A stretch of 64,000 bases of DNA. Origin: Dromaius novaehollandiae (lineage: Eukaryota; Chordata; Aves; Casuariiformes; Dromaiidae). The position numbers and the translations under genes are program-made. Below, in pieces: positions 1 to 11,112 of this stretch (position 1 is its first letter; each line of letters opens with the position of its first letter). The stretch spans positions 76,301,218 to 76,365,217 of the forward strand of contig NC_088099.1 of assembly GCF_036370855.1 (NCBI RefSeq), read 5' to 3'. The notes under the pieces were generated by a model. The model was not told the origin of the DNA. It worked only from the letters and a program-made list of their open reading frames with translations, and did not search any database.

Positions 1-3000
1 TACCAATAAATAGCTGAGTAGCTGAGAAAGCTTACTGTTGCTACTAGAAATATGTAGCAAGCAGTAGTCTCTGGGGTGCCAGTCCAGAAAAAGTACTTTC
101 TTGAGCAAATCCCAGATGGACACAAATACAGCAGCCCAATCTGTTGGTTGGAAAGATCGGCCTCTCTCAAAAGCCAAACCTGTTCCACAAATATCTAATG
201 CTTGTCCTTTCCTTTCTTTTCTCTTTTCTTGCAACCTGCCATGTTTCTTAAGCACACAGAACTTCCAACACATCATGTACACCTTGAGGCCTGAAAACAA
301 AAAGGAGCCTTGAAAGGCGTTCTGACCTCTGGTCATCTAATTAATTTACTGATAACAGCAAGTGTTCTTACAGCCTGAGCTGATTTTGGATGTGTCACAT
401 CATTTTACTAAACAGGTTTTCTTTGCTGCACCTAGCAGCTCTTTTTAAATGATTGGTACACTCTGTTCTTATTTAAAAACACCTAAAATTGATCTTTGGT
501 CTAATTATATCACTTTGTATTTACCCAAAATTCAAATGCTTTTTGTATTTAAGTAATGTTGTTAATGAACGCTATGTATGCAACTTCTAAAAGCATTTGT
601 CACAGGAAATCTAAACTTCTGTTTGATTCTGAAAAGCAAATCGGTGCCTTCTTTCTCAGGGAACCAATACTCTGAAGACGTAAGTGATAGAATGAAGTTT
701 CTTTCTATACACCCTAGTACATCCTAAAACATCTGAATAAGTCCTATTGACTTTGCAGGACTAAGAGGGAGAAGAGATGTATTGAGAACATTAAGCAGCA
801 ACCCTCTCTAACAAGACAGCAACTTGGAGAATTAACTAGCTGTTTCAAGCCTTTTGGTTAAAACCAATAGGAAGGTTATAATGAGAAAATTTTTGTGGTG
901 CTCTGGCTCCCTTTATCCCAGTGTAACTTCTATATCAACCAAGCTGTTAAGGCAAAAACTTGAAGCACTCATTCATTTCTTTTTGGTGATAAGCATCAAG
1001 CACCAACAAGACCAACAAGTCCTTAATACAAGTTTCTCTTAAGTGACTGAGGTGACTAACCCTCTTCCTTCTGAGGAGTGCTTTGGACAGCCACGTATCA
1101 GCCAGAAGGTTAGTTGGTAGATTTTTCTTTCTTTTTGTGGGGCACCAGGCAGGTTCATGTCTGTCACATATGTACAAAAGCCAACAGCAGAGCAGCTGGG
1201 AGAGCACAAGCTCTGGAGACCTTATTCTAGATTTTCCAAGATTTTTTACTTGTATTGGGATGCGGTGATTGATGTACCCAACAAAGCTTGGCTTTGGCAA
1301 GCCTGAGGCAAGACTGGCACCTTCAAAGAGCATCGGGGAGGCAGAGGAGCTTTTTATTGTAGTTTTTTTATTTCTGATGCAGACTTTGCTGTGCTTATGT
1401 TTACTTTTCGTCAGCTCCAGGTCAGCCTCACTTAGCAATTTATGCTTGGACCACTGCTGGACTTTAGACAATTTTTGCTTGAAATTAGTCCAAAAAGCAA
1501 AAATATTTGAGAGCTGGGGAGAAAAATACAATAAAGTTTAAAAATGCTCTACAATTTTTGTTTTGGAAGCTTTCAGAATGGTTGCTTATCTCTGCGAAAA
1601 TTTGCAGAATTCCCCTAAATCCTTCCCCATTCCCAAGATTCTTATTGATTCCCTTGTGGGGAGAGTCATAAGCAATAAACATACTAATCAGAATGTCATT
1701 TGCCTGAGAAACAGAGTTCAGGCTTCCGTGCTGCCTGTCTATGAGATTTCTCACATGCTATTCAAGCAGTGTTACCGAGTGCTCTGCAGGGTGGATGATC
1801 ACTTCAGCTGTGGTTGTCCCATATTCTCATTCCTGGTCTGCTTACAGCAAGGAAGCAAATTAGACCTAGGTTTGAACCTGGTTCTGCAGTTATATTTGAC
1901 TAACATCATCATATGCTATCATCTCCTTGGATTGTGCCAGCCATCCAAACCAGTCGTCAACATTTTTAAAAATATACTGAGGGGTCAAAACAGCAGTTTT
2001 TAAGAGATTATAGGGAGTTAATTCCTCACATGAGAATTGAGTTTTTATATCTGAGACATTTCCTATTATTACAAATATTGTTGCATGATACATACAGTTC
2101 TATTACTTTCTTATTACAGGACAGTCATTTTGGTACATTGTAATTCCAGTGTGCACTTACCTGTTTACATCAGGCAACTCACTGATACAGCACACCTCAT
2201 TTTTATTTCTACTGATGATCAGGGATGGAAATGTATCTCATTCTTTTATATAAGGAATATAAAGAAAATTCTATATAAAAATCAGTTAGAATCAAAACTG
2301 CAATGTTGTCTCAACAAATGCAGAATGGTGTTTTAAAATGTATTAAATATGAGAAGAACTAAAGTGGTAAATTCTATTCAAAATACCTTTTTTGTATGAA
2401 TTCAAATCTTTACCTAACTTTTGTTCATATGTGACAGATAATGTTTTCCAGTGCTTCCTATTTTATGAGATTGTGTTCTGTTGCATCAGATCTCCCTACA
2501 TTTTAAGTGTATTAGCCAATATTTTCATGCCAGATATGTGCTCATGTGGCCTTGTATTTTTAAAAATTTCAGGTGAAAGTGTGTGGTCCTGGGTAGATAG
2601 AGAATTTTGTTCCTCATTAGAACAGCATGACTTTACTAGTCCCTTGAGAGATAGAGGGATAGGAAGTATTGCTAAAGATCCTATAGCTGCATGTCAGAGC
2701 TTGAAAAGCTCCACTTGGCATGTCTCTCTCAGATGACTCTACCTGGACAGAGCACTGGTGGGAGCTCAGGCAGGAGTGCAAAGAAATGCTTAAAAAGTGG
2801 TTATTAGGAACTTTATGAATGGGCTCTACTCTCTTTCCTTTAAAATTCCCATCTTGTATCCCTTCTGCATATCCCTGCTCCCCTTTGCACCATCCTGATC
2901 TTGCTCTTTTCCTCCCCTCTTTCCCTGAATAGCTCAATGTTTTGTCCTTGTCTGTCTACATGCTCTCTCCCCAGTCTAAGCAGTGTTTGTCAGGGAACAA

Positions 3001-4856
3001 ATGACAATATGGGAATTTTATTCTGTGTCCAATGTCAGGCAACTGTACAGAAAAAAAGCTCACACCTTGTGATGCCTCACACAAATTCATTTGCCTGGAA
3101 AACACAGCCCCCATTAAGATTTCTTCTCTCTGAACCCCAACTTTTAGCTCATTAACATTTCTGCAGTGTCTTATCCCATACTTGGTGTGCTGCCTTGGCT
3201 TCTGTTGTCTGCAGCATGCGTGCAGTTCCATGGGCTGTACTTACTAGACTTGGGCTTTGACTTCACTATGACTTTATCACAGATTTAGAGGGTTCCCCTC
3301 AGAAGGTTGCTTTTTCTGCCATCTTTGCAGTATCAAACTCCTATCTATCCTCTGTAGCTCTCTGACTTCGGGGTGTAGCTTATTTTCAGTATTTAATAGT
3401 CGTTCACTTGGGGATCTTCCAACACTTTCTTGAGCTCTTTTTTGGTTTCAGTTTGTGGCCGTGAGCCTGTCGTCTTTCAGGAAGTCAAATGCCAGTTTTA
3501 ATTTTTTGATGTGCAGCACCACAGCAGCAATTCACTTTCGCAAGGTTCTACCTTCCTTCACACACATTGAACATGTAAAAACAATTTTTGTTTCACATTT
3601 TCTACTGAGAGCAGTACTACCCACATCTCATTGCTCCTGTCTTATAATTAGCCTTTCCTGTCCAGGTAGCCAAAAATATATCAGCTGCTTCAGCACTGGC
3701 TCCTGCAGAGATAGGGCTGCCTTCAGAATTTCTTTTTACTGACTCCTGTCACTTAGGCACAACAAGTGAATCATGGTGTAAACCTCCCTCACTCAACTTC
3801 AAAAATTCCAGAAAGTCTTAGCTCTGAGGAAACAGGTGATTGCTTCGCACTGGATACTTTCCTTTTATTCCCCCTACCACTTAGTGTCCAGGGATTGTTC
3901 AGCACTTCCAGGAAAGTTGACTTTATTTTGCGTTTAGTGCTAATTAGCTATGAGTAAGAACAACTTCACACCATTCAGGCTGTTTGAACAGAAATTTCAG
4001 TCCCTGAAGCTGAGCCCCCAGGATAGGACCCCATGTGGATGTGGGCTTGGGCTACTACGCTCGTAGTATATATACAGGTGTAGTGTGTGTGTGTATAAAT
4101 GTATATATATATATAAGGCATAGTAGCAAAGGGGAGAAGTATAGCAGAGGAGGCTGCTCATATGCAAAAGGCAGTATCATGGAGGTGGGGAAGAGTTTAG
4201 GCTATGAAAGTCAGTATCAAATGTTTTAAAATTTTGACATTAGGCTTCTACCTCCTCCTTTTCCCATTCACTTCCACCTCATCTGTGTTGCTCCAGTACT
4301 TACTGGAGCTGAGACAAAGAGGCATGTAATGAGCAGACTCACAACTCCAGATCTCTGCCTGATTCCCAGACCTGTTTTCCCTAGGCCAGGGCTCTCCTGA
4401 ATGCATATGTTCCTGGCATTCTCTCTCCCACCCTACTGAATCCGCAGAGATCCTCTTACCCTCACATCATCTTGCTCACCAACAGCCATATTCTCAACTT
4501 ACCTTTCAGTCCTCTGAAAGGCTTCAAGCTTTTATATTAGAATAATGAAGAATAATAATCTCAATTTTCTTAAGCGCGTAAGTTCAACATCCTGCAGTAT
4601 AGTTAAACCACTTTTTTTTACAAACCAAACAACTCTGTCAAAACATTTACATCAGTAACTAAATTGCCATGTGAAGACCAGTCTTACTATTTTGCATCAC
4701 TGTCATAGGCAAAGAATTGTGAAAAATAACAGGCAGCAAGCAGATAAATGGGTGTAGGTGTATGTAGGTCAATGTCCAAAATCAAACTTTTGAGCTCTTG
4801 GGAAGAAGTCTGCTGCTTGCTAGCTGCATATGATATGGGCTGGTTATAAATTTTGA

Positions 4857-4904
4857 TAACACCCTGGGGGGGGGAGGAGGGTGTTACTGTCACGCCCATG
4901 ACAG
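4857..4904. repeat. two adjacent hairpin-forming inverted repeats
   Basis: TAACACCCT (4857-4865) pairs with AGGGTGTTA (4878-4886) around a G-rich loop. CTGTCA (4887-4892) pairs with TGACAG (4899-4904) directly after it. Confidence 0.85.
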
Positions 4905-4975
4905 AAAATGGTGTCAAAAGTAGAATACCGATACTCTTTATTGAACCCTGAGATCACAGCCTATTGGGGTGAAGT

Positions 4976-5756
4976 ATGAGAGAGATACAGAGCTATGGGA
5001 GCAAGTCCAGTGAAGGGCTACTAAGATGAATAAGGGACTGGAGCCAGTACAGGCAGGAGGCTGACCTGCTGGAAAGCAACTCTGCGGAGAAGGACCTGGG
5101 AGTCCTTCTGGACAACAAGTTGACCATGATCCAGCAATGTGCCCTTGTGGCCAAGAAGGCCAGTGGTTGCATTAGGAAGAGCACTGCCAGCAGGTGGAGG
5201 GAGGTGATCCTCCCCCTCTACTCGGCGCTGGTGAGGTCACCTCTGGAGTACTGTGTCCAGGTCTGGGCTCCCCAATACAAAAGAGACATGGAGCTCCTGA
5301 AGCAAGTCCAACAGAGGGCTACTAAGATGATAAAGAGACTGGAGCATGTCTCATCTGAAGAAAGGCTGAGAGAGCTGGGACTCTTCAGGCTGGAGAAGAG
5401 AAGAGGGAGGGAGAATCATACCAATGTGTTTAAATATCTGAAGGGAGGGTGTCAAGAGGACAGGACCAGATTCTTTTCAGCAGTGCCAATGACAGGACGA
5501 GAAACAACAGGCACAAATTGAAACACAGGAAGTTCCATCTGAACATGAGGAAAAACTTCTTTACTGTGAGGTTGACTGAGCACTGAAACAGGTTTGCCCA
5601 GAGAGGCTGTGGAGTCTCCATCCTTGGAGATATTCAAAACCTGATGGGACATGGTCCTGAGCAATGTGCTGTAGGTGACCCTGCTTGAACAGGAGCGGTT
5701 AGGCTGGATGATCTCTAAAGGTACCCTCCAACCTCAGCTATCCTGTGATTCTGTAT
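4976..5756 (+). mobile_element. CR1 LINE fragment, 3' end, internally rearranged
   Basis: Typical CR1 non-LTR retrotransposon tail, including degraded reverse-transcriptase ORF sequence ([15 protein letters not shown] and [14 protein letters not shown] in one frame) and the 3' part ending ATCTCTAAAGGTACCCTCCAACC...CTGTGATTCTG. It is truncated at the 5' end, as most avian CR1 copies are. The first 70 bases (about 4976-5045) resemble the segment found at 5282-5347, so they are out of order in the element. It lies inside a TMEFF1 intron in the sense direction and is inactive. Confidence 0.9.
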
Positions 5757-6762
5757 TAAGGAGGGCCCTCCAGCAGGAGTGTGTTGTGTCAGTGTGCTGC
5801 ATTATAATAGTGATAACCATTAGGCTCGTGGGCAGCAGGCACATGGCCTGCCAGCTGGTTGGGGTCTGTCTTGCCAGCGAGAGCCTCACTGGAGATTAGT
5901 GTGCCTATAACCCTTACACCTGTGTGCAGAAACACCTAAGTCTACCAGGTAGTCAGGGTCTGTCGAACCAGCTGGAGATTTGATGTGCTGGTAACCATCC
6001 AGTAAATACCAGTATTCAGGTCCACTACAGGCTATCATTTATCTGTCTCACCTGTGACAAACACCAGCTCTGTTCTGCTTGAACAAGACAAAGCTACCGT
6101 AAACCATTGTAGTTGGTAAGTGTGCTTCAGTTGCTTCAAACTGTCTTAGTCATCATGGAAATGTCACAAGATTTCATCCTGCTTTTTTTCTTTTCATACA
6201 TTTATATGCAAAATGTAAAGTAATAAAGAGAAATTTGTGTACATAAGCTAAATGGTTAGAGTTAAGGAAACAGTAATCTAAGTGTAAGCATAGTCAGAAA
6301 TTTGCAACTGCCTCAAAACAGGCATTTTGCAATCCTAAGGAAGTAAGCATTTGACATTAGTTATTAAATCTGAACATGACAAAGCATGGCAATGTAAAAA
6401 AAAAATCCTCCAAGCAGTTTCAACTCTGACTGTACTGATACCACGAGAAAGAAAGAAGTATTTTCAAAAGTCACTGGAATGACAAAAAAACAACATTAAT
6501 TATGATACTGTGGACCTTGGATGATGACAGACAGAATTAGAGTTGTCTCAGCATGGAAACTGTCTGAAAATAGAAATAAATGTGCTCCAATTTGACAGCC
6601 ATGGGCATGCACATGCAGCAATGATTGCTTTGTGCTAAGACCAGGTAAAGGTATTAGTAAGCAAATAGCCAGTGTCATACAATGAGAAGTATAGCGCTCT
6701 TAGCAGCTTGTGTCAATGTGTGTGCAAAACTGCTGCACTGTAGGCCTTTTAGATGCCTATTT

Positions 6763-6874
6763 GCATGTATTAGGTTTAATCCTAATAAGCCCCTTATTAG
6801 GTTTAAAATTATGTGGTAGCATGTATTAGGTTTAATCCTAATAAGCCCCTTATTAGGTTTAAAATTATGTGGTA
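6763..6874. repeat. exact 56-bp tandem duplication with nested palindromes
   Basis: Two identical 56-bp units, 6763-6818 and 6819-6874. Each contains CCTAATAAG-CCC-CTTATTAGG (9-bp arms) and the overlapping inverted pair ATTAGG-TTTA-ATCCTAAT. Confidence 0.95.
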
Positions 6875-8856
6875 GTATGTAAACAAAGTACTTCCTTTCC
6901 CTGGTTTATGGTTCACCTTTCTAGTAAGAAAAATTGTTGTAGATTGATATTTAGTGACTTAAGGAATACTTTGAGATAGGTCCCTAAGATGTGTAGAGAC
7001 TCTTTAATGGAGCAGTTTTTAACTGTCAGCAGGTGCACTTAAAGATCAGTTTGCTGGAGATATTCTTTAGTCTAGCAGTATTCTGAAGTTCATGGGCATG
7101 AAACACTACTGGGAAAAGCAGTATCTTCAAAGCCACAAGTAATTTGTTAATTAGATAACAAAAGATGCTCAGGGAAAGAGAGGGAGAGAAAATGGCAGGA
7201 GAAATAAGAAAAAAGGTTCAGAGTAAACCCCCAAATATTTACTCTTATTTAAGAAACTTAGAAGGCATTGAGGTTTTTCAGCACAAGGTTCACAGGAAGA
7301 TTTAAGAACTTTGTTACATGAGGTGAGTATCATCTGCCTTAATTTCACCTAGCAAAGTTAGAGGTCAAATTGTTTTTTATTACCTAGGTTGTCCCAGAAG
7401 TCAGGCATCAGCCAGGCCTCTAATTACTAGGCAGATGAAATCAGAGGCAGTGATCCATCCGCAACTGTGTGGAGCAAAGTGTGCTGATTTCAGTGCACTC
7501 TGTCTATCTTCAGTGTTTTTGCAGCATGGAATTTGGATCTATTGTTACTGACTTGAGGCACACATATATCAACCTAATTCATTTACTTGTATCTGAAACA
7601 TCTGGAAAGAACATAAACATCCTGCAAGTTAGTAGTTTGGGTTTTTTCATCTCATGTCTTATTAGAAATATTCAAGATTAAGCTAGTGGCAGTTCCTAAC
7701 AGTCATATCATGTGTCCTCTGTGTGGGCTTCCTGGCATGGAGAAGAAAGCAGCTTCTTGAGGTAAGAGCTATGTGCTCACTCCACTTCTTGAGAAGACGC
7801 AGTGCAACCCCTCCTGCTCTCACAGCATGCAGAAAGGGCCAGGTGGAGAGCTCCACCAGGTGCCCTCATTCCCATTCTCCAGCCAGAACTCCTTACTTCT
7901 CCCCATCAGAGGCAGAGCATTGCTTGCAGAGTACTGTGAAATGCACAGAGAAACTTTCCTCTAAAAAAACAAGTTCAGTTAAAAATTAGAATATTGACTG
8001 AAATAAACAAGCTTCTGAACTAGAAAGTGCTCCTATGCCCTTCACACATGTCAAATTTCAGGGCTTTTTGCTGGGGTAACAGAATTATCTAACCAAAGGG
8101 TGATGTGTGTGTCTTATCTGAGTCTTTGGCTGACCTACCTCTGGGTTGTTAGGAGTCACCTACATGATAGGTCTTCTTTTTGCCGCCCTTTTCATTTTAT
8201 GGTCCCTAGTTGCAAATCATATGGAAAACACTGTGTCTGAAATGACAGAAGTGTTAAATTGGATGCAATATGAAATAATTCAGATTGCATAACTCTGTTT
8301 TCAATACAACACAATAAACCCACTGTTAACTTTCAAAGGCATGAATGAAAGGCTTGTTATAACAACACAGTTGACCAAGCATATTGATTCTGTTCAGCCT
8401 CTAGGAATAAAAAAAGACTTTGTACTACTTAACGGAAATGAGAGCTCCTTTTTAAAAAAAAATCTCAGGGATCCTGACCCCCACAAAAGGTAGAATATAT
8501 GGTTTCGTTCACACTTGAGAATAGACAACATGTTAAACTGTTTTATTAATGTAATACATCTTCCTAGTAATATGTTATCAATTTCAGGTGTTAATCAAAG
8601 AGACTCATATCATAATAAAACTATAAGAAACATCAGTAAATTATCAAAAAGCACACCAAAGCACCTATTATAATTCTGTAAATTCTGCTTGGAAATGTGA
8701 GATGTCAGTGAATTCTTCGGTATCTACATGCAACAGGCTTTTCTCTAGTATAAAGGAAGCTGGAGTTAGTATATGACACTGTGTTTACTCAGGACTCAAC
8801 ATTACCCAGCTTTTGTTGGATGTCAAGTTTGTCGTGTTGTGTGCTTTAATTAACAG

Positions 8857-9005
8857 GTGTGTATGTAATATAGATTGCAGTGGATACAGTTTTAATCCTG
8901 TGTGTGCTTCTGATGGAAGTTCCTATAACAATCCATGCTTTGTTAGAGAAGCATCATGTCTGAGACAAGAACAGATTGACATAAGACATCTTGGACACTG
9001 CTCGG
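8857..9005 (+). CDS. TMEFF1: TMEFF1 exon: second follistatin/Kazal module
   Basis: The acceptor is the AACAG ending at 8856 and the donor is GTAGGT from 9006. The exon starts with the last base of a split codon and ends with one leftover base. It encodes CVCNIDCSGYSFNPVCASDG, then further cysteines up to GHCSG. This is the Kazal-like spacing of the second follistatin module. The open frame begins upstream at 8813, but bases 8813-8856 are intron because the family module begins at the CVC motif. Confidence 0.92.
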
Positions 9006-11078
9006 GTAGGTTTGATTTAATTTTTCATATAAATGTAAATTCTGACATAAAACGCTCAACAGAGCCTTTTCTTTTCCATTTTTAGTTAGAACTCACTGAT
9101 CTAGTTATCAGTGAATTCCCTGTCTATATTTTGTTTTCCCACTTAGGGAGACTTCTGAGTTCCTGAATCCCACAGAATAATTCAGATGTGGCCTGCTTAC
9201 ATTAGCTTTTTCTGGCTGTTGTTACCTGGAAAAAAAGCAAAAAGTTTTAGGAGAATATAAGCAATAGCACACCAGGTCTTATATGAGGGGGTAGTGAGAA
9301 GTAGGAGAGAAAAAGCAATACTAGTATACATATATAGTATGTGGAAAATATTCACTATTGCTGATGTGGGCCATACAATATACTTCCAAGGTAAGTAAAC
9401 TTGGAGCTCAATAGTGCAAGTATTTATACGATTCCTTTTCCAGCTTTGGAATGGTTCACTGAAATAGTTTGATTACTTCCATATATATTGTTAATTATGT
9501 GCACAACTGTTCCATTTTGGGGTCTCGAATTCAGCCAAGCCAAGGTGAATTGAATTTAGGACCTTCTCATAGGAATAATATCCTTCCAACATCTCTTTGC
9601 CAGTTACATCTAGAAGCTGCAACCTTGACTGTTCCAAAAACAAAACAGAGACTGTCACTGAAATAATCTAGGCCCATACCACAAAAGACATTTCTGTTCG
9701 AAACCTACACCTTGGAGTGTGCCCCTTACTGCTCTAGATGCTGGTGTTACTGCCTCTACAGACTTGTTTCTACAGAAGGAACAATGTGGGAATGTGACCA
9801 GTTATACTGTAATTAAAATAATTCTTTTAAATACTTTCTTCCCTGACATTTCAATAACATATATGTAGTGCTCTGGAAATAAGCCTTTCCTGATAGTTAT
9901 CCATGCATGTATTTATCATCCAGAAACAGATGACACAAATGCAGTTGGAAAGAAAGACGATGGAATGCAATATCGGCCAGATGTGAAAGGTATTGTAAAG
10001 ACATTATGCTATTAGGTTACAGTTTTACAAGATGACAAAATAGAGCACATAGGTGCCTTCTCGTCTGCCCTAGAACTTTGATTTCTGTAACCAAGGCAGA
10101 CAGAAGGAACAGGTTCATTCTTATACCACTCTGCTTGCAAGGCTGGCAAAAAGGAGATACGAATGTTTTGTGTTTTGCCTGCTGTATTCCTTTATGCTGC
10201 TCAGCTGCTCACCCCTCTACTCATTTGTCACAGGAGTGGAATCTGCCCAGTGGCTGAGACAATGCCTTTACTGTCACCAAGCCACCATGTTCCTGCTGAA
10301 ACGACACAAGTCCCCTGTGACCAGTCTTTTCTGACCACTTATGAAAAACTGGTAGACTCTGTTAGATGGTTTTAAAATGCTCTATAGAAATGAACATGCT
10401 GAATCACATTGGTTGAAATGTTTTAGCTATATGAACTGAATACTTAGCATAAATGAAATGAGAGAGAGCTTCAATTTCTGCTTAGTTATTTTACTTGTTA
10501 GTACCTTATGTGTGTTAAGTGCATTCTCAGAACACACACCTTTCTGCATTTTATTGCTGTCATTCGAAGCTGTCCGGGACAAAACACTTCTATCTTTCTT
10601 AAAGAAGAAGGAAAAAACTCAAGACAAAGAGCACATCTCCATAGCTGTTAACCTTTCCTGCTCTTCCCTCACAAAGAGGAGCATCTTCTCGGTTAGCTCT
10701 GGTCTTTTTTTTTCTGTCATTATACTGTTTGGCCCATATACTCCCATGGCCTCCCAGTGTAAAGCTGTCCAGCCATGGTTTCAGATATTCCTTGTATGCT
10801 TCTTGAAAACCCAAACCCAAACTCTTGCCAAAAGGCTCCGTATATTTTTCCCTTTCACAGGTTCTCTTATTTTCATTATTTAAAAGGTATCAATTGGAAT
10901 TATTTAATGTCAACTTTCATTTATATGAGGAAGACATAAGAGGCACCAAGTGGAATTTACACCTTATTATGTCATGTAATGAAGCACCACTTCTGGTTCC
11001 TATTCCAAAGAAGTTACAGCCTTTATTTTATTGCATAGAAATTGCCCTCGAAATCTAGTTAGTGGAAAAAGCAGTGTA

Positions 11079-11112
<34 letters not shown>

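Larger units (their letters stand above)
1..8856 (+). other. TMEFF1 intron upstream of the first visible exon
   Basis: AT-rich non-coding sequence without any TMEFF1-like exon: I looked for the first Kazal module and the KCGPCKYKAEC-type region and did not see them. It contains the CR1 copy at 4976-5756, back-to-back hairpins at 4857-4904, a GT/AT simple repeat around 4085-4115 and an exact 56-bp tandem duplication at 6763-6874. A 194-codon antisense open frame at 947-1531 has no recognisable homology. Confidence 0.7.

Noticed and set aside
5120-5521. 133-codon frame as a gene
   Set aside because: It is the CR1 reverse-transcriptase tail, truncated and inactive.
8813-8856. Start of a small secreted Kazal protein at ATG 8813
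   Set aside because: Bases before 8857 end in an acceptor (TTAACAG), and the phase and family sequence show this to be an internal TMEFF1 exon.
10458-10883. 141-codon plus-strand frame in a TMEFF1 intron
   Set aside because: Low-complexity, phenylalanine- and leucine-rich reading of T-rich intron; no motif and no splice evidence.
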